A stretch of 64,000 nucleotides of DNA from an uncultured Clostridia bacterium (GTDB taxonomy: Bacteria > Bacillota > Clostridia > Christensenellales > Borkfalkiaceae): NCBI GenBank assembly GCA_934247225.1, contig CAKQJE010000008.1, positions 29,395 to 93,394 of the forward strand, in the 5' to 3' direction. A program made the translations under genes and the position numbers. Positions within the stretch are counted from its first letter, which is position 1, and every line of letters begins with the position of its first letter. Shown here piece by piece: positions 42,459-50,855 of this stretch. A model generated the notes under the pieces. That model did not search any database and was not told where the DNA came from. It worked only from the letters and a program-made list of their open reading frames with translations.

Positions 42459-43265
42459 ATGGGTTGCGATCACGATTGCGGATCTTGCGGCGAGGCTTGC
42501 GAGAAAAAAGATTTTATGGCAAAACCGCTTCCGAGTACGAAAATCGGAAAAATGATTGCCGTTATGAGCGGCAAGGGCGGAGTAGGTAAGTCTATGGTTA
42601 CCGATCTGCTTGCGGTAAACACATTAAGAAGCGGCAGAAAAGTTGCCGTTCTGGACGCGGATATAACGGGTCCGTCCGTTCCCAAAGCCTTCGGCATAAC
42701 CGAAAAAGCCACGGCAACGGATGACGAAAAAATCAACCCCGTTCTTACGAAACAGGGAATAAAAGTAATGTCTATGAACCTTCTTCTTCCCGAGGATAAC
42801 GATCCCGTGGTGTGGAGAGGTCCCGTGATAAGCGGGGCGGTGAAGCAGTTTTTCACCGACGTTTATTGGCAGGACGTAGACTATATGTACGTCGATATGC
42901 CTCCGGGAACGGGCGACGTTCCGCTCACGGTTTTTCAGTCGCTCCCCGTGGACGGAATAGTTATCGTCACCACTCCGCAGGATCTCGTTTCGATGATCGT
43001 CGGCAAAGCCGTTAAAATGGCGGAGATGATGAATATAAAAATCCTCGGAATTATCGAGAATATGAGCTACGTCGAGTGTCCCGATTGCAAAACGAAGATT
43101 TATCCGTTCGGTAAAAGCAAGTTAGAAGAAGTGGCGGCGGAGTACTCCCTCCCGATTTTGGGCAGACTTCCGATTTCTCCCGAACTCTCCTATCTTACGG
43201 ATAAAGGCGAAATCGAAAACGTCGGAGAATATCTTTCGGACGCAATGAACGTTATTTTAAAATAA
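42459..43265 (+). CDS. Mrp/NBP35-family Fe-S cluster carrier ATPase
   Basis: A 268-residue P-loop protein. The N-terminus is cysteine-rich (CDHDCGSCGEAC, residues 3-14), as in NBP35-type members. It has the deviant Walker A SGKGGVGKS (residues 37-45), WRGPVISGAVKQF, DYMYVDMPPGTGD and the CxxC pair Cys207/Cys210 in ECPDCKTK that bridges a [4Fe-4S] cluster in the dimer. It delivers Fe-S clusters to target proteins. There are plenty of Fe-S clients in this window, such as the activase pair. Confidence 0.93.
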   Translation: MGCDHDCGSCGEACEKKDFMAKPLPSTKIGKMIAVMSGKGGVGKSMVTDLLAVNTLRSGRKVAVLDADITGPSVPKAFGITEKATATDDEKINPVLTKQGIKVMSMNLLLPEDNDPVVWRGPVISGAVKQFFTDVYWQDVDYMYVDMPPGTGDVPLTVFQSLPVDGIVIVTTPQDLVSMIVGKAVKMAEMMNIKILGIIENMSYVECPDCKTKIYPFGKSKLEEVAAEYSLPILGRLPISPELSYLTDKGEIENVGEYLSDAMNVILK

Positions 43266-43308
43266 AACGATCGTGTTTTCAAAATAAATTCAATATCGGC
43301 AAACTTTT

Positions 43309-43342
43309 TCGGCGGGAACTATTGAAATCCCGCCGATTTTTT
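43309..43342 (+). terminator. Terminator after the Mrp gene
   Basis: A 9-bp stem TCGGCGGGA/TCCCGCCGA (43309-43317 with 43328-43336) is followed by six T. Confidence 0.9.
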
Positions 43343-43378
43343 GTTATTATTTAATAAAGGGAAAAAGGAGGAAAAAAG

Positions 43379-44860
43379 ATGAGTTTGAAAAAAACGTTGA
43401 AAAAAAGCAAGCTGTTTAGTTTCACGGCGGTTTTGATTTGTATCGGGTTTGCTTTAACTTTTCTTACGAGTTGTCACAAAGATCCGATGGACACCGTGTG
43501 GGACGGGAATTACATTTATAGCGGCATATACAGGTGCAAAACAAACGGCGAAGACGAGGAGGTGCTTGTTAAGGAATTGTCTGTGGAAGACAAAACTTAT
43601 AAGTATGTCGATTATGGCGTAAGCGATTACGCTTATATCGGAGAAACATTGCTTTTCGGCGCGTCTTTTATGGACGACGAAGAAAATAAGCGATTTTTCC
43701 TTATAAAATATTCGATAAAAGATAAAACGCATAAGGTAATATTTTGCGATACCGAGTTCGAAGGCGAAACTTACGAGTTGTCTCAACTTAATTCGTTTTC
43801 CGTGAAAGAAGGCGAATTGTATTTTTCCGCTTTTTTCAAAAAGGAAGAAAGCAGGTTTTCGGCGTTTATGGGGTATAACCCGCAAACCGATGAGCTTCAC
43901 ACTTATTTTGTAACGGCTGCCGACACTTCGCGGTCTTACACGGGATTATCCTGCGTGTATCAGTATGAGAATTATTTAGTCCTGAGAGATTATCACGAAG
44001 AGAAATATTATTCCTGCAACAAAGTTACGGGCAGAACTTTTGTGCTTGACGACACAGACGACTACATGATTTTTTCGAGCGGATATCGCATAATGACGGT
44101 CGGCGACGATGTATTTATAAAATCCGTTGTCCTCGGCTTCGAAAAAAAGATTTTCACCGTTCCTTCGGGAGAATGGCTATCTTTTGAGAACAGCGAGGAA
44201 GAAAACGGCAAGATCTACTTTATTACGAAAGAACCGTCAAAAGACGAGAATGATGATAATTTTATAATCAGATCGTCGATATATGTTTACGATACAAAAA
44301 CCGAAAAATTGTATAATCTTACCCCTCGGGATCCGTCCGACACGAAGGTATATTCTTTTTTAGGCGAAAATTTATTTGTGGAGGAAGACGTATACAGGAG
44401 AGCGAGACTTTATAGAGAAAGCTTCTGGAAATTTAAAATAGAGAAGGTTTTAACAAGGAAGAATGCGAAAATTTACAAATTCGACGAAAACGGAAACGCA
44501 GAATATCTTACAAACCTTCTTCCGAATAAGAAAATAGATTATATCAGGTTAGATGATGACGGAAATATTCGTTATTTAGGGCGCGGCGGCATAGGAAACT
44601 CGGACAAAAAATTTAATCCCGAAACAAAAAAAATCAAGAAAGTCAGAACTTCGAGAACGAGGGCGGAAAAGTTTCAGGAAGACGGCGTCAGGTGCGGAGA
44701 TTTCTATTATACCGTAAGCGGAGGCGGTTGGTTCAGCATAAACGCTGTCCGCAGATTCGATAAAAAAACTAAAAAAATCGTCAGGGTTCAGTCGTACAGT
44801 ATAACTCCTCACACCCATGTGTTGGGGTCGGCAAAAATAGATCTTATATTACCCTATTAA
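43379..44860 (+). CDS. Secreted lipoprotein, beta-propeller-like, function unknown
   Basis: A 493-residue protein with a signal peptide (FSFTAVLICIGFALTFL) and lipidated Cys in LTSCHK. The body is built of short strands with aromatic residues and repeated Y-x-D/N patterns (WDGNYIYSGIYRCKTNGED, GDDVFIKSVVLGFEKKIF, IYVYDTKTEKLYNLTPRD), reminiscent of the DUF5050-type propeller proteins. No enzyme motif is visible. Codon use is slightly more AT-rich than its neighbours, which may hint at a different origin. A strong GGAGG site and two flanking terminators make it a one-gene unit. Confidence 0.82.
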   Translation: MSLKKTLKKSKLFSFTAVLICIGFALTFLTSCHKDPMDTVWDGNYIYSGIYRCKTNGEDEEVLVKELSVEDKTYKYVDYGVSDYAYIGETLLFGASFMDDEENKRFFLIKYSIKDKTHKVIFCDTEFEGETYELSQLNSFSVKEGELYFSAFFKKEESRFSAFMGYNPQTDELHTYFVTAADTSRSYTGLSCVYQYENYLVLRDYHEEKYYSCNKVTGRTFVLDDTDDYMIFSSGYRIMTVGDDVFIKSVVLGFEKKIFTVPSGEWLSFENSEEENGKIYFITKEPSKDENDDNFIIRSSIYVYDTKTEKLYNLTPRDPSDTKVYSFLGENLFVEEDVYRRARLYRESFWKFKIEKVLTRKNAKIYKFDENGNAEYLTNLLPNKKIDYIRLDDDGNIRYLGRGGIGNSDKKFNPETKKIKKVRTSRTRAEKFQEDGVRCGDFYYTVSGGGWFSINAVRRFDKKTKKIVRVQSYSITPHTHVLGSAKIDLILPY

Positions 44861-44870
44861 AAACTCGGCT

Positions 44871-44906
44871 AAAAACGTCGGGGAGAATTTTCTCCCCGAC
44901 GTTTTT
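44871..44906. terminator. Terminator after the lipoprotein gene
   Basis: A 16-bp perfect stem (44871-44886 with 44891-44906) with A-run and T-run ends and a 4-base loop. Confidence 0.93.
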
Positions 44907-44971
44907 GTGTGTAATGGTAACAGTAACGGCAACAAAGTTGTAAAAACAGAGCTGAATTATAAATCTGTTTT

Positions 44972-45088
44972 TTAAAGTTTGCCTCTGCCGATAAGGCGAA
45001 AAACTTCTTTCAGCAATCCGCCTACTTCGGAAGGTTCGGCGTAGCTTAACTTTTCTTCGATTTCGTTCAATTTTCTTTCTTTATCCAT
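44972..45088 (-). CDS. Possible 38-residue charged peptide
   Basis: A short frame from ATG 45088 to TAA 44972 encodes a helical, charged peptide (MDKERKLNEIEEKLSYAE then GGLLKEVFRLIGRGKL). It lies downstream of cysS on the same strand. It lacks a ribosome site, so it may be a remnant or chance; codon choice is like that of real genes here. Confidence 0.35.
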   Translation of the reverse strand: MDKERKLNEIEEKLSYAEPSEVGGLLKEVFRLIGRGKL

Positions 45089-45122
45089 AACGAAAATATG
45101 AGCAATCGAAAGTTAAATATGC

Positions 45123-45139
45123 GCCTATAAGTCGATTAA
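45123..45139. repeat. Copy of the dispersed palindrome after cysS
   Basis: GCCTATAAGTCGATTAA matches the left two thirds of the element at 18543 in opposite orientation, followed by a GTCG/CGAC mini-stem and a T-run at 45166-45171. It lies in the 100-base gap after cysS. Confidence 0.6.
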
Positions 45140-45190
45140 ACGACTGTTTTTAAGTCAATCGGTCTTTTTTGTCAGTTTAAATTTGTTCTT

Positions 45191-46582
45191 TTACGCCTTT
45201 TTTACCGAAACGCCGTCTTTCGATATCATAACGGTGTAACCCTTCGCGAGAATTTCGGCGCGAAGCTCGTCCGAAAGGGCGTAATTCTTTTCGGCTCTCG
45301 CACTCTGCATTTTTTCGGCTAAGGCTTTAACGTCTTCGGGAACGGGTTCTTCGTGAGTTTTGTCGTAATTCTTAACAAACTCGTCGGCGTTTTTGGTGAA
45401 GAGACCGAGCAGAGAATAAGTCTTTTTAATCTGCGCGAGCATCTTTCCCGCCGTCGGATCTTTCTTTGCGATAAGCGAACGGATCTGCTTGAAATAAGCG
45501 TAAAGCTCGGAAAGCGCGAGTGCGGTGTTGAAATCGTCGCTCATGGCTTCGTCGAATTTTTTATCGATTTCGGGATATTCGCCGCTTATCTCTATTCCCG
45601 CTTTTTCGGCTTCGACGTACACCTTATAAAAGTCGGCGAGATGTCTTTCGGCTTCGGGGAAAAGGTCGGGCGTGATGTTTATGTCGTTACGATAGTTGGT
45701 GGAAAGAAGCGCGAATTTGATCGCTTCGTTTGAGTAGTCTTTTAAAAGGTCGGACAAAAGAAGGCTGTTGCCGAGCGATTTGCTCATTTTCTGCCCGTTT
45801 ACCTTGATAAGTCCGTTATGAACCCAATATTTCACGAACTGTTTGCCCGTAAGAGCTTCCGTCTGAGCGATTTCGTTTTCGTGGTGGGGGAAAATAAGGT
45901 CTCTTCCGCCGCCGTGAATATCGATTTGTTCGCCGAACGCCTTTCTGTTCATTGCCGAGCATTCTATATGCCAGCCCGGTCTGCCTTTGCCCCAAGGGGA
46001 ATCCCAGCAGATTTCACCCTCTTTCGCGCTCTTCCAAAGAGCGAAATCGAGCGGGTTTTTCTTTTCGTCGTCGTTTTCGATACGAACGCCGTTAAGCGCG
46101 TCTTCCAAGTTTCTGTGAGAAAGTCTGCCGTACGGTGCGAAGGACTCCACGGAGAAATAGACGTCGCCCTTTGCGGTCGGGTAGGCATGTCCTTTTTTGA
46201 TAAGCTCGGACACGAAATCGATGATATTACCGATATTATCGGTGGCTTTAAGCCATATATCGGGGTCGTCGACTTCCATTTCGCGCATAACCTTGTCGAT
46301 TTTCTTGATCATCATTTTCGCGTAGGCGTCGGCGGGAATTCCCGCTTCTTTGGCGCGGGCGATGATTTTATCGTCGACGTCCGTGTAATTTCTCGCGTAA
46401 GTTACGTCATAGCCTTGTTTTACGAGAAATTTTCTGATTATATCGTAAATAAGCGCCTGATAAGCGTGACCGATATGCGCTTCGCCCGAAACGGTTATGC
46501 CGCAGGCGTACATATTGACCTTGTTGCCGTGTAAAGGCACGAATTCTTCTTTCGTTCCCGAAAGGGTGTTGTAAATTCTCAT
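45191..46582 (-). CDS. cysS: Cysteinyl-tRNA synthetase
   Basis: A 463-residue class I synthetase with the zinc ligand Cys27 in YACGITVSG, the HIGH motif (residues 36-39), WHIECSAM and HHENEIAQTEA (zinc ligands), and KMSKSLGN near residue 265. It attaches cysteine to tRNA-Cys. It is the second gene of a cysE-cysS operon that is preceded by a cysteine T-box leader, so it is likely induced when tRNA-Cys is uncharged. Confidence 0.97.
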   Translation of the reverse strand: MRIYNTLSGTKEEFVPLHGNKVNMYACGITVSGEAHIGHAYQALIYDIIRKFLVKQGYDVTYARNYTDVDDKIIARAKEAGIPADAYAKMMIKKIDKVMREMEVDDPDIWLKATDNIGNIIDFVSELIKKGHAYPTAKGDVYFSVESFAPYGRLSHRNLEDALNGVRIENDDEKKNPLDFALWKSAKEGEICWDSPWGKGRPGWHIECSAMNRKAFGEQIDIHGGGRDLIFPHHENEIAQTEALTGKQFVKYWVHNGLIKVNGQKMSKSLGNSLLLSDLLKDYSNEAIKFALLSTNYRNDINITPDLFPEAERHLADFYKVYVEAEKAGIEISGEYPEIDKKFDEAMSDDFNTALALSELYAYFKQIRSLIAKKDPTAGKMLAQIKKTYSLLGLFTKNADEFVKNYDKTHEEPVPEDVKALAEKMQSARAEKNYALSDELRAEILAKGYTVMISKDGVSVKKA

Positions 46583-46642
46583 TGTCTTCTCCTTTTCCGT
46601 AAAAGTATGTATAATGTGTTAATCGTCAAGTTTTTTTATGCG

Positions 46643-47269
46643 TTAATCGCCGAGTTTTTTTTCGAGTTCGTCTATTCTTGCGCGTAAGCTGCAAATTTCT
46701 TCCAGGATAGGATCGCATTTATCGGGCGTGTTGTCGGGGACTTTTTCGCCTTTTATCCTGACTATTCTCCCGGGAACGCCTACGACGGTGGAGTGGGGCG
46801 GAACGTCTTTTAACACAACGCTTCCCGCGCCGATTTTCGAAAACTCGCCGATAGTTATTCCGCCGAGAACTTTCGCCCCGCAAGAGATAACGCAGCCCTC
46901 TTTAACGACGGGGTGCCTGCGTTTTCCCAAGTCCTTTCCCGTGCCGCCGAGCGTTACGCATTGATAAATAAGCACGCCCTTTTCGATAACCGCCGTTTCG
47001 CCGATAACGACGCCCGCGCCGTGATCGATAAACACGCCCGGGGCGATTTTAGCCGCGGGGTGAATTTCTATCCCCGTTAAAAATCTCGCGAACTTGCTTA
47101 TCATGCTGGCGATAAGCTTCATATGGTGGCGGTAAAAAAAGTTTGCCACTCTGTGCCTTGAAAGGGCTTTTATGCCGGGGTATGTAAGCCATATTTCGAA
47201 TTTTGAACGCGCGGCGGGGTCGTTTTGCTTGGCAAAAGCGATATCTTCGCGCATAGCTTTAAAAAACAT
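46643..47269 (-). CDS. cysE: Serine O-acetyltransferase
   Basis: A 208-residue protein with an N-terminal helical domain and a left-handed hexapeptide beta-helix: GIEIHPAAKIAPGVFIDHGAG (in parts IHPAAKIAPG, VFIDHGAGVVIGE), CVTLGGTGKDLGKRRHPVV and GAKVLGGITIGEFSKIGAGS. The His residues in DHGAG and RHP are the catalytic pair. It acetylates serine for cysteine synthesis. The C-terminal tail ends in a coiled-coil-like ELEKKLGD. It lies directly after the T-box leader. Confidence 0.95.
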   Translation of the reverse strand: MFFKAMREDIAFAKQNDPAARSKFEIWLTYPGIKALSRHRVANFFYRHHMKLIASMISKFARFLTGIEIHPAAKIAPGVFIDHGAGVVIGETAVIEKGVLIYQCVTLGGTGKDLGKRRHPVVKEGCVISCGAKVLGGITIGEFSKIGAGSVVLKDVPPHSTVVGVPGRIVRIKGEKVPDNTPDKCDPILEEICSLRARIDELEKKLGD

Positions 47270-47360
47270 AAATCTGTCTCCGCTAAAATCTGTCTCCGCT
47301 AAAAAAACTCTGCTAAAAAACGAAAAGTCTTCCGAGCGACTTGAAAAAGTCGTTATGTCA

Positions 47361-47634
47361 AAAAAAACGCCTTTCCGTAAATAACGAAAAGACGTTTTAA
47401 ACGTGGTTCCACTTTTCTTCGGAAAACGGTTGCCCGCTTTCCCTTAAACTCCTTTAACGGCGGAGAACCGAAGGTGATTAGCCCCTCTTAACTGCGAAAC
47501 GCACTTCGCGTTTTCTTCGGCAAAGACTCGCACCGACCGTCTTTTCTCTGTGCCCGAATGAATAACGTTACTCTTTTTCGCAACGATTTGATATTTTATG
47601 TTTGATTTGCCGTAAGTCTTAATCCTTACAAGAC
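47361..47634 (-). ncRNA. Cysteine-specific T-box leader of cysE-cysS
   Basis: On the minus strand the leader contains the T-box core TGGAACCACG (47402-47411), a specifier TGC codon in GAAGTGCGTTTC (GCA at 47501-47503 on the plus strand) and the Stem I features GACGG and GGTGCGAG. A terminator stem with eight T (47361-47398) competes with the antiterminator. Uncharged tRNA-Cys would pair with TGC and the T-box and let transcription enter cysE and cysS. The terminator ends about 90 bases before cysE. Confidence 0.9.
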
Positions 47635-47635
47635 G

Positions 47636-47665
47636 ATTATAACCGAAAAGGGGTAGTAAAGTCAA
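47636..47665 (-). promoter_or_regulatory. Promoter of the T-box operon
   Basis: TTGACT (47660-47665), 18-base spacer and TATAAT (47636-47641) on the minus strand, just before the T-box leader. Confidence 0.8.
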
Positions 47666-47745
47666 GTAATGTCGATCGAAAAAACCTTTTTTCAGGAAAA
47701 ACAACTTTTTCGATTAAAAACACATCTACGCACTTTAAAATCGGC

Positions 47746-48291
47746 TTAGAAATCGTCGCCCTCGTCCTCGTCTTCTTCCTCTTCCTCGTCTTCTTCGTAA
47801 TCCTCGAAATCGGATTCGTCGGCGTCGGGGTAATCGAAATCGTCCTCTTCCTCGTCGTCGGGTTCGTTGTCGTAGTAATCGGTGTCTTCTTCCTCTTCGT
47901 CGTCGAAAAGCTCCTTGGCTTCTTCTTCGCCGAGCTTGTCGAGAGAAAGCATTTCTTCGCCGTCTTCAACCTTGTTGCTGATAGCTTCTTTCTCGTCTTC
48001 GTCGAGGTAGTTTCTCCATTCTTCATCGCTGTCCGGATCTACTTCCTGTTCGGGCTCGATCGCCGCCTTATCGTTTTTCTCCTCTCTGCATTCGGCGCAC
48101 ATTTCGTCGCCCGGATCCATATAATTGCGTTTGCAGACGGGGCAGAGGATCTGATCGTTATCGTCGTCGTCACCGAACGAGACGAACTTGATCGTCGGAC
48201 CGAGTTTGAGTTCGGCTTTACACACGTCGCAATATTTTTCGGTATCGGGCATATAATTGAGGTCGCACCTCGGGCATTTTACATACTTCAT
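47746..48291 (-). CDS. Zinc-ribbon protein with a long acidic tail
   Basis: A 181-residue protein. Two zinc ribbons are formed by CPRC (6-9) with CDVC (21-24) and by CPVC with CAEC (about 50-70). The last 80 residues are almost only Asp, Glu and Tyr (EEEEDTDYYDNEPDD, DYEEDEEEEEDEDEGDD). The tail could mimic nucleic acid or bind basic proteins. The order of ribbons and acidic tail is not one I can name. It has its own promoter at 48367-48394. Confidence 0.85.
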   Translation of the reverse strand: MKYVKCPRCDLNYMPDTEKYCDVCKAELKLGPTIKFVSFGDDDDNDQILCPVCKRNYMDPGDEMCAECREEKNDKAAIEPEQEVDPDSDEEWRNYLDEDEKEAISNKVEDGEEMLSLDKLGEEEAKELFDDEEEEDTDYYDNEPDDEEEDDFDYPDADESDFEDYEEDEEEEEDEDEGDDF

Positions 48292-48366
48292 ATAACGTCT
48301 CCGCTTACATTACCGCAAATGCGGTTTCATATATTTAAAATCGGCTCAAACGAGCGTTGCGGTGTA

Positions 48367-48394
48367 ATTATATCATATTATATGAATTTGTAAA
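48367..48394 (-). promoter_or_regulatory. Promoter of the zinc-ribbon gene
   Basis: TTTACA (48389-48394), 16-base spacer and TATAAT (48367-48372) on the minus strand, about 75 bases before the start codon. Confidence 0.7.
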
Positions 48395-48481
48395 CTGTTT
48401 TTGAGTAAAAAACGAAATTTTTTAAATTTTCATTTTTCGGACTCGGAAAAGTTGCGTGATTTTACCGCAAAAAAGTTAAAA

Positions 48482-49243
48482 TTATGCGCCTTCCAAAAGC
48501 ATTTTGTCGGCTATAAGCGCGATAAATTCTCCGTTGGTCGGTTTTTCGCCCGAAAGATAGGTCTGCACGCCGAACAAATCGTTTATGTTGCCTATTCTTC
48601 CGCGCGCCCAGGCGACCTCTATCGCGTGGCGGATCGCCCTTTCCACCTTGCTCGGTGTGGTCGCGTATTTCTCGCCGATCATAGGGTAAAGTTTCTTTGT
48701 TATGTTGTTTATCACGTCCGGATCGCACACCGCGATTTTAATTCCCTCTCTTAAATATCCGTAACCTTTTATGTGCGGCGGAATGCCTACCGAGATAAAA
48801 ATTTTGCTTATCCGCTCGTCTAAGGAAGTCGTTTTCGCAGCCCGCATATTGTTCGGTAAATTTTCGTGATTACCGTTCAGAAACAGGTCTATAACACGAT
48901 TAACGAGCGTTTCCACGGGGCAAGGCTTAGCGACGTAAAAGCTTGCGCCCTTAGAGATACAGGTCTCCACGACCTCTTCGCTGGATAGCGAGGAGTAAAC
49001 CACGGTTTTGGTTTTTGCGCCGTAAGCTTTAAGTCTGTCCAGAACTCCGAGTCCGTCGAGACCCGACAAAATCAGGTCTATAACGCAAAATTCGGCGTCG
49101 TTTTTCAGAATCATATTCGCGCCTTCTTCACCGTCCGACGTTTTTCCGATTATAGTAAATCTGCCGCTGTTTTCAAAAGCTTTTGCAATTTCTTCTGCTT
49201 TCAACGGGTTATCCGCAAGTATCGCAATTCCGTGTTTATCCAT
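48482..49243 (-). CDS. spo0A: Sporulation master regulator Spo0A (divergent receiver)
   Basis: A 253-residue protein. The DNA-binding domain is clear Spo0A: GIPPHIKGYGYLREGIK, LYPMIGEKYATTPSKVERAI and HAIEVAWARG, ending KPTNGEFIALIADK. The receiver has Asp56 as the phosphorylation site (VIDLILSGLDGLGVL) and Lys in VAKP. The usual acidic pair near residues 10-11 is reduced: the sequence is LADN where B. subtilis has ADDN. The gene starts with a GAAAGGAG site. It implies an endospore programme or a retained Spo0A-type regulator. No spoIVB is adjacent, which is the usual clostridial neighbour. Confidence 0.95.
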   Translation of the reverse strand: MDKHGIAILADNPLKAEEIAKAFENSGRFTIIGKTSDGEEGANMILKNDAEFCVIDLILSGLDGLGVLDRLKAYGAKTKTVVYSSLSSEEVVETCISKGASFYVAKPCPVETLVNRVIDLFLNGNHENLPNNMRAAKTTSLDERISKIFISVGIPPHIKGYGYLREGIKIAVCDPDVINNITKKLYPMIGEKYATTPSKVERAIRHAIEVAWARGRIGNINDLFGVQTYLSGEKPTNGEFIALIADKMLLEGA

Positions 49244-49509
49244 TGTCGTTTCTCCTTTCAGTTTTTTTTAGCCGCGGCGACGTCGTGTATCGCTCGGGCA
49301 GCTATCTGTTTCATTTTAACACAAAAAAAAGTAAAATTAAATCGAATCGGGCGGATTATTTGTTATTTAAACAACATAAAACGTCGAAAAAGAGCGAAAG
49401 CGTTATTTCGCCCCGCGTTTTTCGGGGCGTAGCGGTTTTGGTCGGCTTAGCGTTGATTTTGTCGGCTTAAAAAATATAATGAAGAAAAAAGTAAAACGCC
49501 GCGAAACCG

Positions 49510-49572
49510 TTGACAAACGACATAAAATTTCTTATAATAAAATTACAGGTGTAACGCTACGCTTGTAATTTT
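49510..49572 (+). promoter_or_regulatory. Consensus promoter and palindromic operator of the TetR-ABC operon
   Basis: TTGACA (49510-49515), 17-base spacer and TATAAT (49533-49538). The perfect inverted repeat AAAATTACA (49539-49547) and TGTAATTTT (49564-49572) starts immediately after the -10 and covers the transcription start. The TetR gene follows at 49591, so autorepression is the simplest reading. Confidence 0.85.
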
Positions 49573-49590
49573 AAAAATCGGAGGTTGATT

Positions 49591-50166
49591 ATGCCGAGAG
49601 ATTTTATGTTTACAAAAGAAGAAATTATAAACGCCGCGCTCTCTCTTACGAGGGAAAGGGGTTTTCCCGCCGTTTCCGCGCGCACGCTCGGGGAAAAACT
49701 TGGCACGTCGTCGAGACCGGTATTCGGGCGTTTCGAAAATATGGAAGAAGTCAAAAGCGCGATTATTTCGGCGGCGAACGAACTTTATCAGTCTTACAGA
49801 AAAAGGGAACTCGAAAGCGGGAAATACGTTCCGTTCAAGGCGAGCGGAATGGCGTATATCCGTTTCGCGCGCGAGGAAAAGGAGCTTTTCAAGTTGCTTT
49901 TTATGCGCGACCGCTCGAAAGAGACGATAAATTACGCCGACGAGATGGACGAGCTTGTAAATCTCGTAAGCGAACAAGTCGATCTTGATAAGGATAAAGC
50001 GACTATGTTTTACCTCGAAATGTGGATTTACGTTCACGGTATAGCCTCTATGATCGCGACGAATTATCTCGAATGGGACGAGGAACTTTCGAGTCGCGCG
50101 GTGACCGACGTTTACGAGGGTTTGAAACTTCGCTATGGTGAAAAAGAGGGGGAGAAAAATGATTGA
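49591..50166 (+). CDS. TetR family regulator
   Basis: A 191-residue regulator. I chose ATG 49591 after GGAGG rather than the TTG six bases earlier. The N-terminal helix-turn-helix is EEIINAALSLTRERGFPAVS followed by ARTLGEKLGTSSRPVFGRF. The C-terminal part is a helical ligand-binding domain (KELFKLLFM, ATMFYLEMWIYVHGIASMIA). It probably represses itself and the overlapping ABC exporter; the ligand is unknown. Confidence 0.92.
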   Translation: MPRDFMFTKEEIINAALSLTRERGFPAVSARTLGEKLGTSSRPVFGRFENMEEVKSAIISAANELYQSYRKRELESGKYVPFKASGMAYIRFAREEKELFKLLFMRDRSKETINYADEMDELVNLVSEQVDLDKDKATMFYLEMWIYVHGIASMIATNYLEWDEELSSRAVTDVYEGLKLRYGEKEGEKND

Positions 50167-50851
50167 AGTAAAAAAAATTAAAAAGACTTACGGCGCGGGC
50201 GAGAGCAGAACGGAAGTTCTGAAAGGAATAGATTTGCAGATAAAAAGCGGAGATTTCGTCGTGATTTTAGGCGCGTCGGGGTCGGGAAAATCCACGCTTT
50301 TAAACTGTCTTTCGGGGCTTGAACGGGTAGACGGCGGGAGCGTGGAGTATGACGGCTTGAATATCGCCGAGCTTTCCGATAAGGAGCTTACGGCGTTTCG
50401 CAAAGATAACGTCGGATTTATTTTTCAGCAGTATTATCTTCTGCCCGATATGACCGTGGAGAAAAACGTGCGGATGGGCGCGGATCTTGCGGATAATAAG
50501 GATTGTAAGGAAATTATCGCGGCGGTAGGACTTTCCGATAAGCTGAAAAAATATCCGTTCGAACTTTCGGGCGGAGAACAGCAAAGAGTGTCTGTTGCCC
50601 GCGCGCTTGCGAAAAAGCCGAAAGTGTTGTTTTTAGACGAACCGACGGGCGCGCTCGACGAAAAAACGGGGCGACAAGTACTCGATTATATCTGCAAATT
50701 GCATAAAGACTCGGGTTTTACAGTCGTTATGGTTACGCATAACGCGAATATCGCGGAGACGGCGAACACGGTTATAAAAATGAACAGCGGAAAGATTTCG
50801 GAAATTTATACCAACGCCCGTCAGAAAACCGCGTACGAAATCGGGTGGTGA
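50159..50851 (+). CDS. ABC transporter ATPase, MacB/LolD/FtsE type
   Basis: A 230-residue ATPase starting at ATG 50159 after GGGGAG. It has Walker A GASGSGKST, Q-loop FIFQQYYLLPDMTVEKNV, signature LSGGEQQR and Walker B VLFLDEPTGALDE followed by VTHNANIA. It overlaps the TetR gene by eight bases and precedes a matching permease by five. Such pairs export peptides or lipids, or act as mechanotransmission devices, under control of a regulator such as this TetR. Confidence 0.93.
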   Translation: MIEVKKIKKTYGAGESRTEVLKGIDLQIKSGDFVVILGASGSGKSTLLNCLSGLERVDGGSVEYDGLNIAELSDKELTAFRKDNVGFIFQQYYLLPDMTVEKNVRMGADLADNKDCKEIIAAVGLSDKLKKYPFELSGGEQQRVSVARALAKKPKVLFLDEPTGALDEKTGRQVLDYICKLHKDSGFTVVMVTHNANIAETANTVIKMNSGKISEIYTNARQKTAYEIGW

Positions 50852-50855
50852 CGAA

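Noticed and set aside
47444..47704. Minus-strand 86-residue frame
   Set aside because: It coincides with the T-box leader and its promoter.
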